The notes under the pieces are model-generated. The model did not search any database. It was not told where the DNA came from and saw only the letters and a program-made list of their open reading frames with translations. From the NCBI GenBank assembly GCA_947165435.1, contig CAMVAI010000019.1:1-44923 (forward strand): 44,923 bases of DNA, in the 5' to 3' direction. This document shows, one piece after another, positions 16,637-25,264 of the stretch; the first letter of the stretch is position 1; each line of letters opens with the position of its first letter. Source of the DNA: an uncultured Prevotella sp. Its GTDB lineage: Bacteria > Bacteroidota > Bacteroidia > Bacteroidales > Bacteroidaceae. The position numbers and the translations under genes are program-made.

Positions 16637-17494
16637 TCATTTCTTTGGCAGTTTCGATGTATCCTTTTGCATGCTCTTTTCATCTTTGGCTACACGCCGT
16701 TCCACTTTCTTGATATCTTCTGCAGGTGGAAGTTCCTCTGGCTTGATTCCGCGTTGGCCCAACATGCCACGAACGCTACGGTTGTTCTGTACATGCTCGG
16801 CTGTGATGTTTGCTTCACCGTAGAGGTCTTTTTGCTCTACGTTATAATTGGTCATTTCCGTTGCAAGATTCTTGGCGGCAATCGTTAATGTGGGTAGATA
16901 ATCAGCCAAAGCACCACTTTTGATTCCCAACCGTTTTTTCATTTGGTCTGTTGAAAGCCCACCAAACAGGGCATAGTCGCCTTTTGAACGGATACGTCCA
17001 AAACCACGGTCATCTACTCCACGTTGATAGATATTGCGACTTAATTGCTTTTCGGAAGCTCGTAAGCGTTCACGGGTATTCAGACGAGCCACTTCGTTTA
17101 GTCGTTCTTCTATAATTTCTGCCTTACGGGTCTGGACGGCGAAATAACTCTGTGCAAAGGCCACTTCTTCTTTCTTTGGGTCTCCATTCTGTGCTATCAA
17201 ATAGCAGGCATACCGCGTGAGCATGAAGTCTTGTACTTCGCGCTGAGAACCGCTGCCAAGCTGGACCATTTTCGTGACCTCACGAAAATGGTCATCAACG
17301 TTGATTCCCAAGGTCTTACACGATTCCAAAGCACGGCCAATGGCCACCACGAAATTCTCCCATCGCGCATAGCCTAACACTTGTTGCAGCTCACGTGCAT
17401 ACCATACTTCGATAGAGTTCCCTTCATCATCCTTGATGTCCTTGGCTATCAAGTCGAAGGCCGATTTGTATTGTTGTATTTTCTGTATATCCAT
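16637..17494 (-). CDS. dinD: DinD-like DNA damage-inducible protein
   Basis: This 285-residue protein matches DinD along its length: the Bro-N-like head with ARELQQVLGYARWENF, the middle LTRYACYLIAQNGDPKK and AFAQSYFAVQTRKAE, and a helical tail. The E. coli protein is SOS-induced and has been shown to inhibit RecA-mediated strand exchange; that role is knowledge of the family, not seen here. The tail from about residue 260 is highly charged. It is placed between the XRE gene (11-nt gap) and mod, so it belongs to the restriction locus. A regulatory or DNA-damage-sensing link to restriction is inference. Confidence 0.85.
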   Translation of the reverse strand: MDIQKIQQYKSAFDLIAKDIKDDEGNSIEVWYARELQQVLGYARWENFVVAIGRALESCKTLGINVDDHFREVTKMVQLGSGSQREVQDFMLTRYACYLIAQNGDPKKEEVAFAQSYFAVQTRKAEIIEERLNEVARLNTRERLRASEKQLSRNIYQRGVDDRGFGRIRSKGDYALFGGLSTDQMKKRLGIKSGALADYLPTLTIAAKNLATEMTNYNVEQKDLYGEANITAEHVQNNRSVRGMLGQRGIKPEELPPAEDIKKVERRVAKDEKSMQKDTSKLPKK

Positions 17495-17505
17495 AGTCCT
17501 TATCC

Positions 17506-17736
17506 TTAATTCTTTATCTTTGACAATAGGAACTGCTCGTATTCTCTAACCAATAACTCCTTTATATCAACCTCCAGCAAGTCGGCAATTTTAAGCAGAC
17601 TTGCAACATCTGGTTGTGAAGAGTTAGTACACCACTTGCTTACTGTAGATGGATTAACCCCCATCTGCATTGAGAGCCATCGCGCAGTACGCTTTTTCTC
17701 TACCAATACGACTTTCAGTCGGTTTATTTCTTCCAT
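17506..17736 (-). CDS. XRE-family helix-turn-helix regulator
   Basis: A 76-residue single-domain repressor with the helix-turn-helix ARWLSMQMGVNPSTVSKWC and the following LLKIADLLEVDIKELL typical of Cro/C1 proteins. It resembles the controller (C) proteins of restriction systems and is the first gene of the dinD-mod-res operon. The ATG at 17734-17736 is preferred to a TTG seven codons upstream because that TTG lies inside the -7 box. Autoregulation is likely but no operator is obvious. Confidence 0.85.
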   Translation of the reverse strand: MEEINRLKVVLVEKKRTARWLSMQMGVNPSTVSKWCTNSSQPDVASLLKIADLLEVDIKELLVREYEQFLLSKIKN

Positions 17737-17754
17737 ACTTATAGTTTTATTCCA

Positions 17755-17762
17755 CAAAGGTA
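17755..17762 (-). promoter_or_regulatory. -7 box of the XRE-dinD-mod-res operon
   Basis: The minus strand reads TACCTTTG, 18 nt upstream of the regulator start, so the message leader is about 12 nt. No -33 box is apparent, as expected if a regulator aids or blocks the promoter. Bases 17763-17970 are AT-rich with no gene. Confidence 0.6.
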
Positions 17763-17974
17763 GTGATTTATTTTCAATTGTTTTCTATTTTGCCCAAACA
17801 ATCTGCTATTTTAGACCGTATTTTGCTATTTTTAACGACTTTACCTCTATTTTTATAGCCTTTTAGTTAGTCCCCGAAATGTTAAATTTTCAACTTTTTC
17901 TAATATTTTCTTGAAAAGTTATTTTTTGTTGTTCTTTTGCAGCCGTTTTTTAAGGATAACAAACAATATGTAAT

Positions 17975-18037
17975 TTTCGTGGAGAGGCTTCCGTTGATTG
18001 TGGAGAGGCCACTGGCGGAAACCAGTGGCCTCTCCAC
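17975..18037. repeat. second locus of the 21-nt repeat, with a 16-bp palindrome
   Basis: TTTTCGTGGAGAGGC at 17974 and ATTGTGGAGAGGCCACTGG about 21 nt later are inverted copies of the repeat at 1-147, with the same 21-nt period. The last copy forms a perfect hairpin: GTGGAGAGGCCACTGG (18000-18015), loop CGGAAA, CCAGTGGCCTCTCCAC (18022-18037). It marks the right border of the AT-rich island. Confidence 0.85.
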
Positions 18038-18068
18038 AGTAACCATTCCATTTTCGACGTATCCCATA

Positions 18069-18111
18069 AGCCATTGCGGCGCCGTCTGACCAAGACGGTG
18101 CCGCGATGGCT
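18069..18111 (-). terminator. strong hairpin downstream of the SpoIIE-type phosphatase
   Basis: AGCCATTGCGGCGCCGTCT pairs with AGACGGTGCCGCGATGGCT over 19 positions with three mismatches around a 5-nt loop. It lies 31 nt past the stop at 18143. There is no T-tract, so it may end or protect the transcript rather than act as a classical terminator. Confidence 0.5.
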
Positions 18112-18142
18112 ATTAGTTGACGGTTTGATATTTCTCTTTCGG

Positions 18143-20182
18143 TTACTTATACTGTATGGCCAGCATGGTGAGGTCGTCGCTCTGCTCGGCATCGCCCACG
18201 AAGTCGCGTATGGCATCCGTCATGCAGCCGATGAGCTTGGCGGGCTGACGGTCGCCACGGTTGAGCAGCGTCTCGGCCAGGCTGACCATGCGGGCGTCGC
18301 CAAACTGGTGGTGAACGTTGTTTTCCGCCTCGTTCAGACCGTCGGTATAGAGGAAGATGGTGGTGCCACGGCTGATGGTGGTCTGCTGCAGGGTGAACGC
18401 CCAGTCGGCCATGATGCCTACGGGCAGGTTGGGGTCGCAGGGCAGCTGGCTCACCTCGTCGGCGAGCATGATCGGTGCGTCGTGGCCGGCATTGCAGTAG
18501 TCGAGCTGTCCCGTCTGCAGGTCGAGCACGCCCACGAAGAGGGTGACGAACATGTTGAGGTCGTTGCCGGCGCAAACCCCTTCGTTGATGGCGTTGACGA
18601 TGACCTGCGGCTCCATGGCGTGGCCCGATACGTTGCGGAAGAGCGTGCGTGTGACCGCCATGACCAGCGATGCCGGTACGCCCTTGCCCGACACGTCGCC
18701 GATGCAGAAGAAGAGGTGGTTGTCGCGGATGTAGAAGTCGAAGAGGTCGCCGCCCACGGCCTTGGCGGGCTTCTGCTGTCCGAAGATGTCGATGTCGGAG
18801 CGCTCGGGGTATGGCGGGAATATCTTGGGCAGCATGGACATCTGGATGTTGTGCGCAATGTTCAGCTCGCTCTCGATGGATGCCTTCTGTGCCGTGGTGT
18901 CCTTCAGGTCCTCGACGTAGCGTGTGAGCGACCGTTGCATGTTCTCGAACGAGTCGCGCAGCTGGTGTATCTCGTCGTGCGACGTCATGACGGGCAGCTC
19001 GGTGTCGAAATGGCCTTTGGCCACCTCGTCGGCCGACGAGGCGAGCTGCTGCAGGGGGCGTGTGGCCTTCTTGATGGTGCGCCGCCCGAGGAACCATACC
19101 ACGAGCAGTCCCACGAGGATGATGAAGATGAAGAAGCCGCCGAGCATATAGCCGAAGATTTCGCTGAAGATGAAGGGCAGTACCATGCCGAACGACCAGT
19201 TGGTGTATTTCACGGGCGTGAAGAATAGGAACACCTTTTCGCCGTCGATGGTGATGTCGTTGGTCTCGTCGTCGTCGAGTGCCAGCAGGCTGGCGATGGC
19301 GCTGTCGGGGTCGGCGGTGACGCAGCTCTGGATGTTGCGGCGGGCTACGCGCTGCATGTCGGGGTGGATGAGGAAGGTGCCCGTGCTATCGACCATGAAG
19401 TAGTAGGCTTCGTACTCGGCATCCCAAGGCTCGTCCTGCTTCTTGTCCTTGTTGGCCTTTACTTCCACCTTGTTGCCCTTTTCGTCCGTCAGGGTGGTGT
19501 TGACCTTCGACGAGTCGGCCGGCTCGTTGCTGTCCTTGCCGAACTGTATCTTGTTGCCCAGCCATCCCAGCGATAAATCGACGGTCAGCACGGCCACGGC
19601 ACTGTCGCGGCTGTCGCGGATGGGCAGCATGTACGACACGACGGGGGTGTTGTTGTCGGTGGAGTCAAGGAACACCTCGCCCCAGTAGCCCTTGCGGCTC
19701 TTGATGGCCTTGCGGAACCAGTCGGCCTGCAGATAGTCGTAACCCTGGTCGCCGAGGGTGTGGGTCTCTGCCGTGCTGTCGCGGCGCAGCACGTAGGGGC
19801 AGAACCAGCGTCCCTTCTGGGGGTAGTAGTTTTCGCGGAAGCTGATGCCGCAGCTGCGTATGTAGGGGTTGAGCTTGAGCAGGCGTTGCATGTAGCCGTG
19901 CATCTTGTCCGGCTTGTCGAGGTTCTCCTCGATGATGGGTGCGGTATTGGTGGCTGCGACGTAGAGGTCGGAGGTGACGCGGCGTATCGTCTGGTACTCG
20001 CCTTGTACCAGCCGGTCGCCGAGCAGCACGATGCCCGAGAACACCACCCCGTAGCCCATCAAGAAGAGCAGGAACACGGGGAGTATCATAATGAGAATCA
20101 TGCGTAACATAATGCGCCACGTGAGGCGTTTGGCAAACGAGCGGGGGTAGGGGCCTTTGGGCTTCTTCTTCCAGAATTTCAT
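18143..20182 (-). CDS. membrane sensor serine phosphatase (Cache-like, HAMP, SpoIIE/RsbU-type PPM)
   Basis: This 679-residue protein has a transmembrane helix at about residues 25-52, a large extracytoplasmic sensor region (about 55-340) resembling a double Cache fold, a second helix at about 350-370, a HAMP linker beginning at GRRTIKKATRPLQQL, a short coiled coil, and a PPM phosphatase domain. The phosphatase metal sites show as AVGGDLFDF, IGDVSGKGVPASL, YCNAGHDAP, YTDGLNEAEN and SDDLTML. Such proteins dephosphorylate anti-sigma-factor antagonists in partner-switching cascades. No partner gene lies nearby. It follows speA by 75 nt and may be the last gene of the topA run. Confidence 0.88.
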   Translation of the reverse strand: MKFWKKKPKGPYPRSFAKRLTWRIMLRMILIMILPVFLLFLMGYGVVFSGIVLLGDRLVQGEYQTIRRVTSDLYVAATNTAPIIEENLDKPDKMHGYMQRLLKLNPYIRSCGISFRENYYPQKGRWFCPYVLRRDSTAETHTLGDQGYDYLQADWFRKAIKSRKGYWGEVFLDSTDNNTPVVSYMLPIRDSRDSAVAVLTVDLSLGWLGNKIQFGKDSNEPADSSKVNTTLTDEKGNKVEVKANKDKKQDEPWDAEYEAYYFMVDSTGTFLIHPDMQRVARRNIQSCVTADPDSAIASLLALDDDETNDITIDGEKVFLFFTPVKYTNWSFGMVLPFIFSEIFGYMLGGFFIFIILVGLLVVWFLGRRTIKKATRPLQQLASSADEVAKGHFDTELPVMTSHDEIHQLRDSFENMQRSLTRYVEDLKDTTAQKASIESELNIAHNIQMSMLPKIFPPYPERSDIDIFGQQKPAKAVGGDLFDFYIRDNHLFFCIGDVSGKGVPASLVMAVTRTLFRNVSGHAMEPQVIVNAINEGVCAGNDLNMFVTLFVGVLDLQTGQLDYCNAGHDAPIMLADEVSQLPCDPNLPVGIMADWAFTLQQTTISRGTTIFLYTDGLNEAENNVHHQFGDARMVSLAETLLNRGDRQPAKLIGCMTDAIRDFVGDAEQSDDLTMLAIQYK

Positions 20183-20257
20183 GGCAGTGTTGCTTTTTTC
20201 GTTATATGGTAGTGATGTAGAGTTGTGTAGAGTTATGCTATGACGTTAGTTGTGTCG

Positions 20258-22150
20258 TTATTCCAAATAGGTATAGCCGTAGAGGCCGGAGCGGTAGTTG
20301 GAGAGGAACTCCTTGCCCTCCTCCAGGGTTATCCTGCCGTCCTTGACGCTCTTGGTCACCCACACCTCCAGCTGGCGCACCAGCTTCTTGGGGTCGTACT
20401 GCACGTAGTCGAGCACTTCGGCCACCGTCTCGCCGTCGATGACCTGGTCGATGTGGTAGTGGCCGTCCTTCACGGATACGTGGACGGCGGTGGTGTCGCC
20501 AAAGAGGTTGTGCATGTCGCCGAGTATCTCCTGATAGGCCCCAACGAGGAACACGCCGAGGTAGTATTTGTCGTTGCGGCGCAGGGCATGGACGGGCAGC
20601 GAGTGGGAGTTGTGGCGGTTGGTGACGAACTGCGCTATCTTGCCGTCCGAGTCGCAGGTGATGTCCTGCAGCGTGGCATTGCGCGTAGGCCGCTCGTCGA
20701 GCCGCTGGATGGGCATGATGGGGAACAGCTGGTCGATGGCCCACGAGTCGGGCAGTGACTGGAACAGCGAGAAGTTGCAGAAATACTTGTCGGCCAGCAG
20801 TTTGTCGATGTTCATCAGCTCTTCGGGTATGTGCTTCAGACTCTTTGCCAGGGCGTGTATCTCGTGGCATACGCTCCAGTACATGGCCTCCACCTCGGCG
20901 CGCGTCTTCAGGTCCACGATGCCGTGGGTGAAGAGGTCGAGCACCTCTTCGCGTATCTGCTCGGCGTCGTGCCAGTCTTCCAGCACATTGCGCGGCGACA
21001 GGTTGTCCCAGATCTCATAGAGGTCTTTCACCAGCTGGTGGCTGTCGGGGTCTGGCTCGAACTCCTCGGGCATCTCGGGCAGCGAGGCCGTCTCCAGCAC
21101 GTCGATGACGAGCACCGAGTGGTGGGCCGCCAGCGAGCGTCCGCTCTCGGTGATGATGTTGGGGTGGGGAATGCCGTTCTTGTTGGCCACCTCGACGAAG
21201 GTGTATATGCAGTCGTTGACATACTCCTGGATGCTGTAGTTCACCGAGCTCTCGCTGCTGGGCGACCGCGTGCCGTCGTAATCGACACCCAGGCCGCCGC
21301 CACAGTCCACAAAATCGACATTGTAGCCCATCTTATGCAGCTGCACATAGAACTGCGACGCTTCGCGCAGGGCGGTCTGTATGCGGCGTATCTTGGTAAT
21401 CTGCGAGCCGATATGGAAATGGATGAGGCGCAGGCAGTCGCGCATGTCTTTCTTGTCGAGCAGTTCGAGGGCTTCCAGCAGCTCGGCACTGGTGAGCCCG
21501 AACTTCGAGGCGTCGCCGCCACTCTCCTCCCACTTGCCGCTGCCCGATGAGGCCAGCTTGATGCGGATGCCGATGTTGGGCCTGACGCCCAGCTTCTTGG
21601 CCTCGCGGGCGATGAGTTCCAGCTCGTTGGGCTTCTCGACGACGATGAATATCTGCTTGCCCATCTTCTGTGCCAGCAGGGCCAGCTCGATGTAGCTCTG
21701 GTCTTTGTAGCCGTTGCAGATGATAATGGAGTCGCTCTGGCACTGCACGGCGATGACGGCATGCAGTTCGGGTTTCGAGCCGGCCTCTACGCCGAGGTTG
21801 AACTTGCGGCCGTGCGAGATGATCTCTTCGACCACGGGTTGCATCTGGTTCACCTTGATGGGATATACCACGTAGTTCTCGCCCTTGTAGTCGTACTCCT
21901 CGGCAGCCTTCTTGAAGCAGCTCCACGTCTTCTCGATGCGGTTGTCCAGAATGTCGGGGAATCTCAGCAGCACGGGCGACTGCACGTCGCGCAGCGACAG
22001 CTCGTCCATCACTTCGCGCAGGTCTATCTCAGTGCCGTCCTTGCAGGGTGTCACGAAGACGTTGCCTTTGTTGTTGATACCGAAATAGCTGGTGCCCCAG
22101 CCATTGATGTTGTAGAGCTCACGGGAGTCGTCGATGGTCCATTTCTTCAT
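20258..22150 (-). CDS. speA: biosynthetic arginine decarboxylase
   Basis: The 630-residue PLP enzyme converts arginine to agmatine, the first step of one route to putrescine and spermidine. The PLP lysine is Lys99 in VVYPIKVNQ, followed by EAGSKPEL; the DCGGGLGVDYDG loop and the C-terminal region with cysteine-poor dimer contacts fit the fold III SpeA group rather than the shorter ornithine or carboxynorspermidine decarboxylases. Length matches SpeA. It lies 52 nt after aroK, with an AT-rich A/T repeat tract in the gap. Confidence 0.95.
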   Translation of the reverse strand: MKKWTIDDSRELYNINGWGTSYFGINNKGNVFVTPCKDGTEIDLREVMDELSLRDVQSPVLLRFPDILDNRIEKTWSCFKKAAEEYDYKGENYVVYPIKVNQMQPVVEEIISHGRKFNLGVEAGSKPELHAVIAVQCQSDSIIICNGYKDQSYIELALLAQKMGKQIFIVVEKPNELELIAREAKKLGVRPNIGIRIKLASSGSGKWEESGGDASKFGLTSAELLEALELLDKKDMRDCLRLIHFHIGSQITKIRRIQTALREASQFYVQLHKMGYNVDFVDCGGGLGVDYDGTRSPSSESSVNYSIQEYVNDCIYTFVEVANKNGIPHPNIITESGRSLAAHHSVLVIDVLETASLPEMPEEFEPDPDSHQLVKDLYEIWDNLSPRNVLEDWHDAEQIREEVLDLFTHGIVDLKTRAEVEAMYWSVCHEIHALAKSLKHIPEELMNIDKLLADKYFCNFSLFQSLPDSWAIDQLFPIMPIQRLDERPTRNATLQDITCDSDGKIAQFVTNRHNSHSLPVHALRRNDKYYLGVFLVGAYQEILGDMHNLFGDTTAVHVSVKDGHYHIDQVIDGETVAEVLDYVQYDPKKLVRQLEVWVTKSVKDGRITLEEGKEFLSNYRSGLYGYTYLE

Positions 22151-22202
22151 GGAGGCGGAAAAATAAAAAATGAAAAATAAAAAATAAAAATAAAAAAAGC
22201 GG

Positions 22203-22730
22203 TCAGAGGTGCAGCATGTCTTTCAGCTGCTGGACGGTGATTTTTATCTTGTCGTACTCGTCGAGCACGGTGACGTCGATGGTGTGGCGCGCCCGGCTGT
22301 AGAACGGCTCGCGCTCCTTCAGGTGCTGGGTGATGTAGGCTATCAGCTCGTCGGGACTCTTGCCCTTCAGCAGGGGGCGCTCCACCTTGGCCATGAGCAG
22401 GTGCTTGTAGAGCGTCTCGGGCGTGGCCTTGAGATAGACGACATCGCCCTGGCGGTTCAGGTAGTCGATGTTGTCGAAGAAGCACGGTGTGCCGCCGCCG
22501 CAGCTGATGATGACGTCTTCGAACTCGGCCACCTCGTGCAGCATGTTATACTCTATCTTACGGAAGCCCTCTTCGCCCCGCTCGGCAAAGAGCTGCGACA
22601 CCGTCTTGTGCATGCGGCTCTCGATATACCAGTCCAGGTCGTAGAACATCATGCCGGTGTCCTTCGACAGAGCCTTGCCGACGGTGGTCTTGCCGGAGCC
22701 CATATAGCCTATTAATATAATTCTTTGCAT
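22203..22730 (-). CDS. aroK: shikimate kinase
   Basis: This 175-residue kinase phosphorylates shikimate at the 3-hydroxyl in aromatic amino acid synthesis. The P-loop GYMGSGKTT is at residues 8-16, the shikimate-binding DLDWYIE at 31-37, and the CGGGTPCF loop near 78-85; the lid arginine lies in VERPLL. The ATG at 22728-22730 (MQRIILIGYMG) is chosen because the upstream in-frame extension is encoded by an AT-rich intergenic repeat. Confidence 0.93.
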   Translation of the reverse strand: MQRIILIGYMGSGKTTVGKALSKDTGMMFYDLDWYIESRMHKTVSQLFAERGEEGFRKIEYNMLHEVAEFEDVIISCGGGTPCFFDNIDYLNRQGDVVYLKATPETLYKHLLMAKVERPLLKGKSPDELIAYITQHLKEREPFYSRARHTIDVTVLDEYDKIKITVQQLKDMLHL

Positions 22731-22746
22731 TCTATTAAAATTAGTA

Positions 22747-22805
22747 ATGAGAAATGAGCAATGAGTAATGGGCTGCGCACCGTCATTTCTCATTTCTCAT
22801 TTCTT
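22747..22805. repeat. AT-rich intergenic repeat forming a hairpin
   Basis: The topA-aroK gap consists of short degenerate repeats: ATGAGAAATGAGCAATGAG on the left and CATTTCTCATTTCTCATTTC on the right, which are inverse complements and can pair. Similar low-complexity spacers lie between aroK and speA (22151-22200), at 28726-28766 (CAAACTTCAAA units), 38265-38308 and 39156-39186. They seem to be spacer DNA of this genome and carry no gene. Confidence 0.6.
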
Positions 22806-25115
22806 TCATTTCTCATTTTTCTTTACGACTTCCATGCACTCTTCGAAGGTCAGCTCGGCGGCACGCTCGTGCATGGGCTTGGGCATGCGGTAGTTCTTGC
22901 CGTCGTAGGCAATGTAGGGACCGTATCGTCCGTTGAGCACCTCCAGCTTGGGGTCTTCGGCGAACGACTTGATGTGCCGCTGGTGCTCCTGCTGGCGCTT
23001 CTCGTTGATCAGCGCCACGGCCTCGTCGAGGGTGATAGCCATCGGGTCGGTGCCCTTGGGCATGGAGGTGTATTTCTTCTGGTGCAGCACGTAGGGGCCG
23101 AAGCGACCGGTGCCGATGACCACTGGCGAGCCTTCGAAGTCGCCCAGCGTGCGCGGCAGCTTGAACAGCTCCAGGGCCTCGTCGAGGGTGATGGCTTCCA
23201 TGCTCTTGTCGGAGGGCAGCTGGGCAAACAGCGGCTTCTCGGCATCGTCGGCAGAGCCTATCTGCACCACGGGGCCGTAGCGGCCTATCTTGACGAACAC
23301 CGGCTTGCCGCTCTTCGGGTCGGTGCCCAGCTCGCGCTCGCCGGCCTTATGCTCCTGGCGGGCCTTCAGGGTTTTTTCCACGGTGGGCTCGAACGACTTG
23401 TAGAACTGTCGCAGCATGTGTGTCCACTGCTCGTCGCCCTCGGCAATCTTGTCGAAGTCCTGCTCCACCTTGGCCGTGAAGTTGTAGTCCATGATGGCGG
23501 GGAAGTATTTCATCAGGAAGTCGTTCACCACGATGCCGATGTCGGTGGGCAGCAGCTTGCCCTTGTCAGAGCCCGCCATGTCCTTGCGCGTGGTCTGCTT
23601 CACCACCTTGCCCTTCAGCGTGTCGATAGTGTAGGAACGCTCCTCGCCTTTCTTGTCGCCTTTGTGTACGTATTCGCGCTGCTGGATGGTAGAGATGGTG
23701 GGGGCGTAGGTAGAAGGACGGCCAATGCCCAGCTCTTCCAGCTTGTGTACCAGCGATGCCTCGGTGTATCGCTGCGGGCCCTGGCTGAAACGCTCTACGG
23801 CCTGTATCTCGCGGCGCGTCAGCTCCATGCCCTGCTGCATGGGTGGCAGCACATGGCTCTCTTCCGGCTGCTGGTCGTCGTCGTCGGTCGATTCGTGATA
23901 GACCTTGGTGAATCCGTCGAACTTGACCACCTCGCCCTGGGCGATGAAGGAAAAATTAGAAATGTCATTATTGATTTTAATCTCCACCGTGGTCTTCTCT
24001 ATCTCGGCATCGGCCATCTGCGAGGCGATGGTACGCTTCCAGATGAGGTCGTAGAGCCGCTTCTCCTGCACGGTGCCCTCGATGGTCTGACGGTCCATGT
24101 AGGTGGGGCGGATGGCCTCGTGGGCCTCCTGGGCTCCCTTCGAACTGGTGTGGTACTGGCGCACCTTCGAGTAGGTCTCGCCGTACAGTTTGCCAATCTC
24201 TTCCTTCGAGGCGTTGATGCACAGGCCGGAGAGGTTGACGGAGTCGGTACGCATGTAGGTTATCTGTCCGTGCTCGTAGAGGTGCTGCGCTACCATCATC
24301 GTCTGCGTGACGGTGTAGCCCAACTTACGGGCGGCTTCCTGCTGCAGGGTCGATGTGGTGAAGGGCGGTGCCGGCGTGCGCTTCAGCGGCTTCTTCGTGA
24401 CCTGCTCGACACTGAACGTGGCATCCTTGCAAAGCTCCAGGAAGCGCTCCACCTCGTCGTGGGTCTTGAAACGCTGGCTGAGCGTGGCCTTCACCTCGCT
24501 CTGCGAACCGTCGGCATGGGTCAGCCCGAACACGGCACTCACGCTGTAGAACGGCTCGCTCTTGAACTCCTGTATCTCGCGCTCGCGCTCTACGATGAGC
24601 CGCACGGCCACGCTCTGCACACGGCCTGCCGACAGGGCGGGCTTCACCTTGCGCCACAGGATGGGCGAGAGCTTGAAACCCACCAGGCGGTCGAGCACGC
24701 GACGGGCCTGCTGGGCGTTCACCAGGTTCATGTCGAGGTGGCGCGGCGTCTCGATGGCCTGCATGATGGCAGTCTTGGTGATTTCGTGGAACACGATGCG
24801 GCTGGTCTTGGCCTCGTCGAGCCCCAGCACCTCGCACAGATGCCACGAGATGGCTTCTCCCTCGCGGTCCTCATCACTGGCGAGCCAAACCTTCTCGGCT
24901 TTCTCGGCATTCGACTTCAGCTCCTTTACCAGCTTCACCTTCTCTTCGGGTATCTCGTATTCGGGCTGCAGCGTCTGAATGTCGATGCTCATCTCCTTTT
25001 TCTTCAAGTCGCGGATGTGGCCGTAGCTTGACATCACTTTATAGTCCTTGCCGAGGAATTTCTCAATGGTCTTGGCCTTGGCAGGCGACTCCACAATCAC
25101 CAGATTCTTTTGCAT
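22806..25115 (-). CDS. topA: DNA topoisomerase I
   Basis: The 769-residue type IA topoisomerase relaxes negative supercoils. The TOPRIM motifs are VIVESPAKAKTIEKFLG at the start and ASDEDREGEAI (metal-binding Asp81, Asp83), and the catalytic tyrosine is Tyr287 in ITYMRTDS. The C-terminal third has three toprim-associated repeats of the GRYGPYI type (KIGRYGPVV, GTGRFGPYV, LNGRYGPYI) in place of zinc fingers, as usual in Bacteroidetes. It has its own -7 box and heads the leftward run topA-aroK-speA. Confidence 0.96.
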   Translation of the reverse strand: MQKNLVIVESPAKAKTIEKFLGKDYKVMSSYGHIRDLKKKEMSIDIQTLQPEYEIPEEKVKLVKELKSNAEKAEKVWLASDEDREGEAISWHLCEVLGLDEAKTSRIVFHEITKTAIMQAIETPRHLDMNLVNAQQARRVLDRLVGFKLSPILWRKVKPALSAGRVQSVAVRLIVEREREIQEFKSEPFYSVSAVFGLTHADGSQSEVKATLSQRFKTHDEVERFLELCKDATFSVEQVTKKPLKRTPAPPFTTSTLQQEAARKLGYTVTQTMMVAQHLYEHGQITYMRTDSVNLSGLCINASKEEIGKLYGETYSKVRQYHTSSKGAQEAHEAIRPTYMDRQTIEGTVQEKRLYDLIWKRTIASQMADAEIEKTTVEIKINNDISNFSFIAQGEVVKFDGFTKVYHESTDDDDQQPEESHVLPPMQQGMELTRREIQAVERFSQGPQRYTEASLVHKLEELGIGRPSTYAPTISTIQQREYVHKGDKKGEERSYTIDTLKGKVVKQTTRKDMAGSDKGKLLPTDIGIVVNDFLMKYFPAIMDYNFTAKVEQDFDKIAEGDEQWTHMLRQFYKSFEPTVEKTLKARQEHKAGERELGTDPKSGKPVFVKIGRYGPVVQIGSADDAEKPLFAQLPSDKSMEAITLDEALELFKLPRTLGDFEGSPVVIGTGRFGPYVLHQKKYTSMPKGTDPMAITLDEAVALINEKRQQEHQRHIKSFAEDPKLEVLNGRYGPYIAYDGKNYRMPKPMHERAAELTFEECMEVVKKNEK

Positions 25116-25155
25116 ATTCTTCGTATTTTCTTGTTGTCGTTTTTCGTTTGGGCTG

Positions 25156-25163
25156 CAAAAGTA
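25156..25163 (-). promoter_or_regulatory. -7 box of topA
   Basis: The minus strand reads TACTTTTG, a match to TAnnTTTG, 41 nt upstream of the topA start. A -33 box is not evident. Confidence 0.5.
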
Positions 25164-25230
25164 GGCAAAACTTTTCGTTACACCTTATTTATATAGCATG
25201 TTTTTATATTCTTTAACACACGTGACGGCG

Positions 25231-25263
25231 GCAGCCCCGTGCAGGCGGTAGGGCGAGGGCTGC
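25231..25263 (-). terminator. hairpin immediately after argC
   Basis: GCAGCCC and GGGCTGC form a 7-bp GC stem with a 19-nt loop starting 2 nt past the argC stop. No T-tract follows, so termination is uncertain; read-through toward topA is possible. Confidence 0.35.
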
Positions 25264-25264
25264 T

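Noticed and set aside
17940..18060. Search for a second copy of the tRNA-Arg 3' end (attR) at the right island border
   Set aside because: No stretch matching TTTGAATCCCAACGGGATC is visible there, so an attachment-site pair cannot be claimed.
18074..19228. Long plus-strand frame opposite the SpoIIE-type phosphatase
   Set aside because: It is antisense to a gene with complete domain motifs. High GC and codon bias produce long shadow frames here, and the in-frame join with the 21-nt repeat seems accidental.
22761..25031. 756-codon plus-strand frame opposite topA
   Set aside because: It is the mirror of topA; the sequence is Leu/Val/His-rich without domains.
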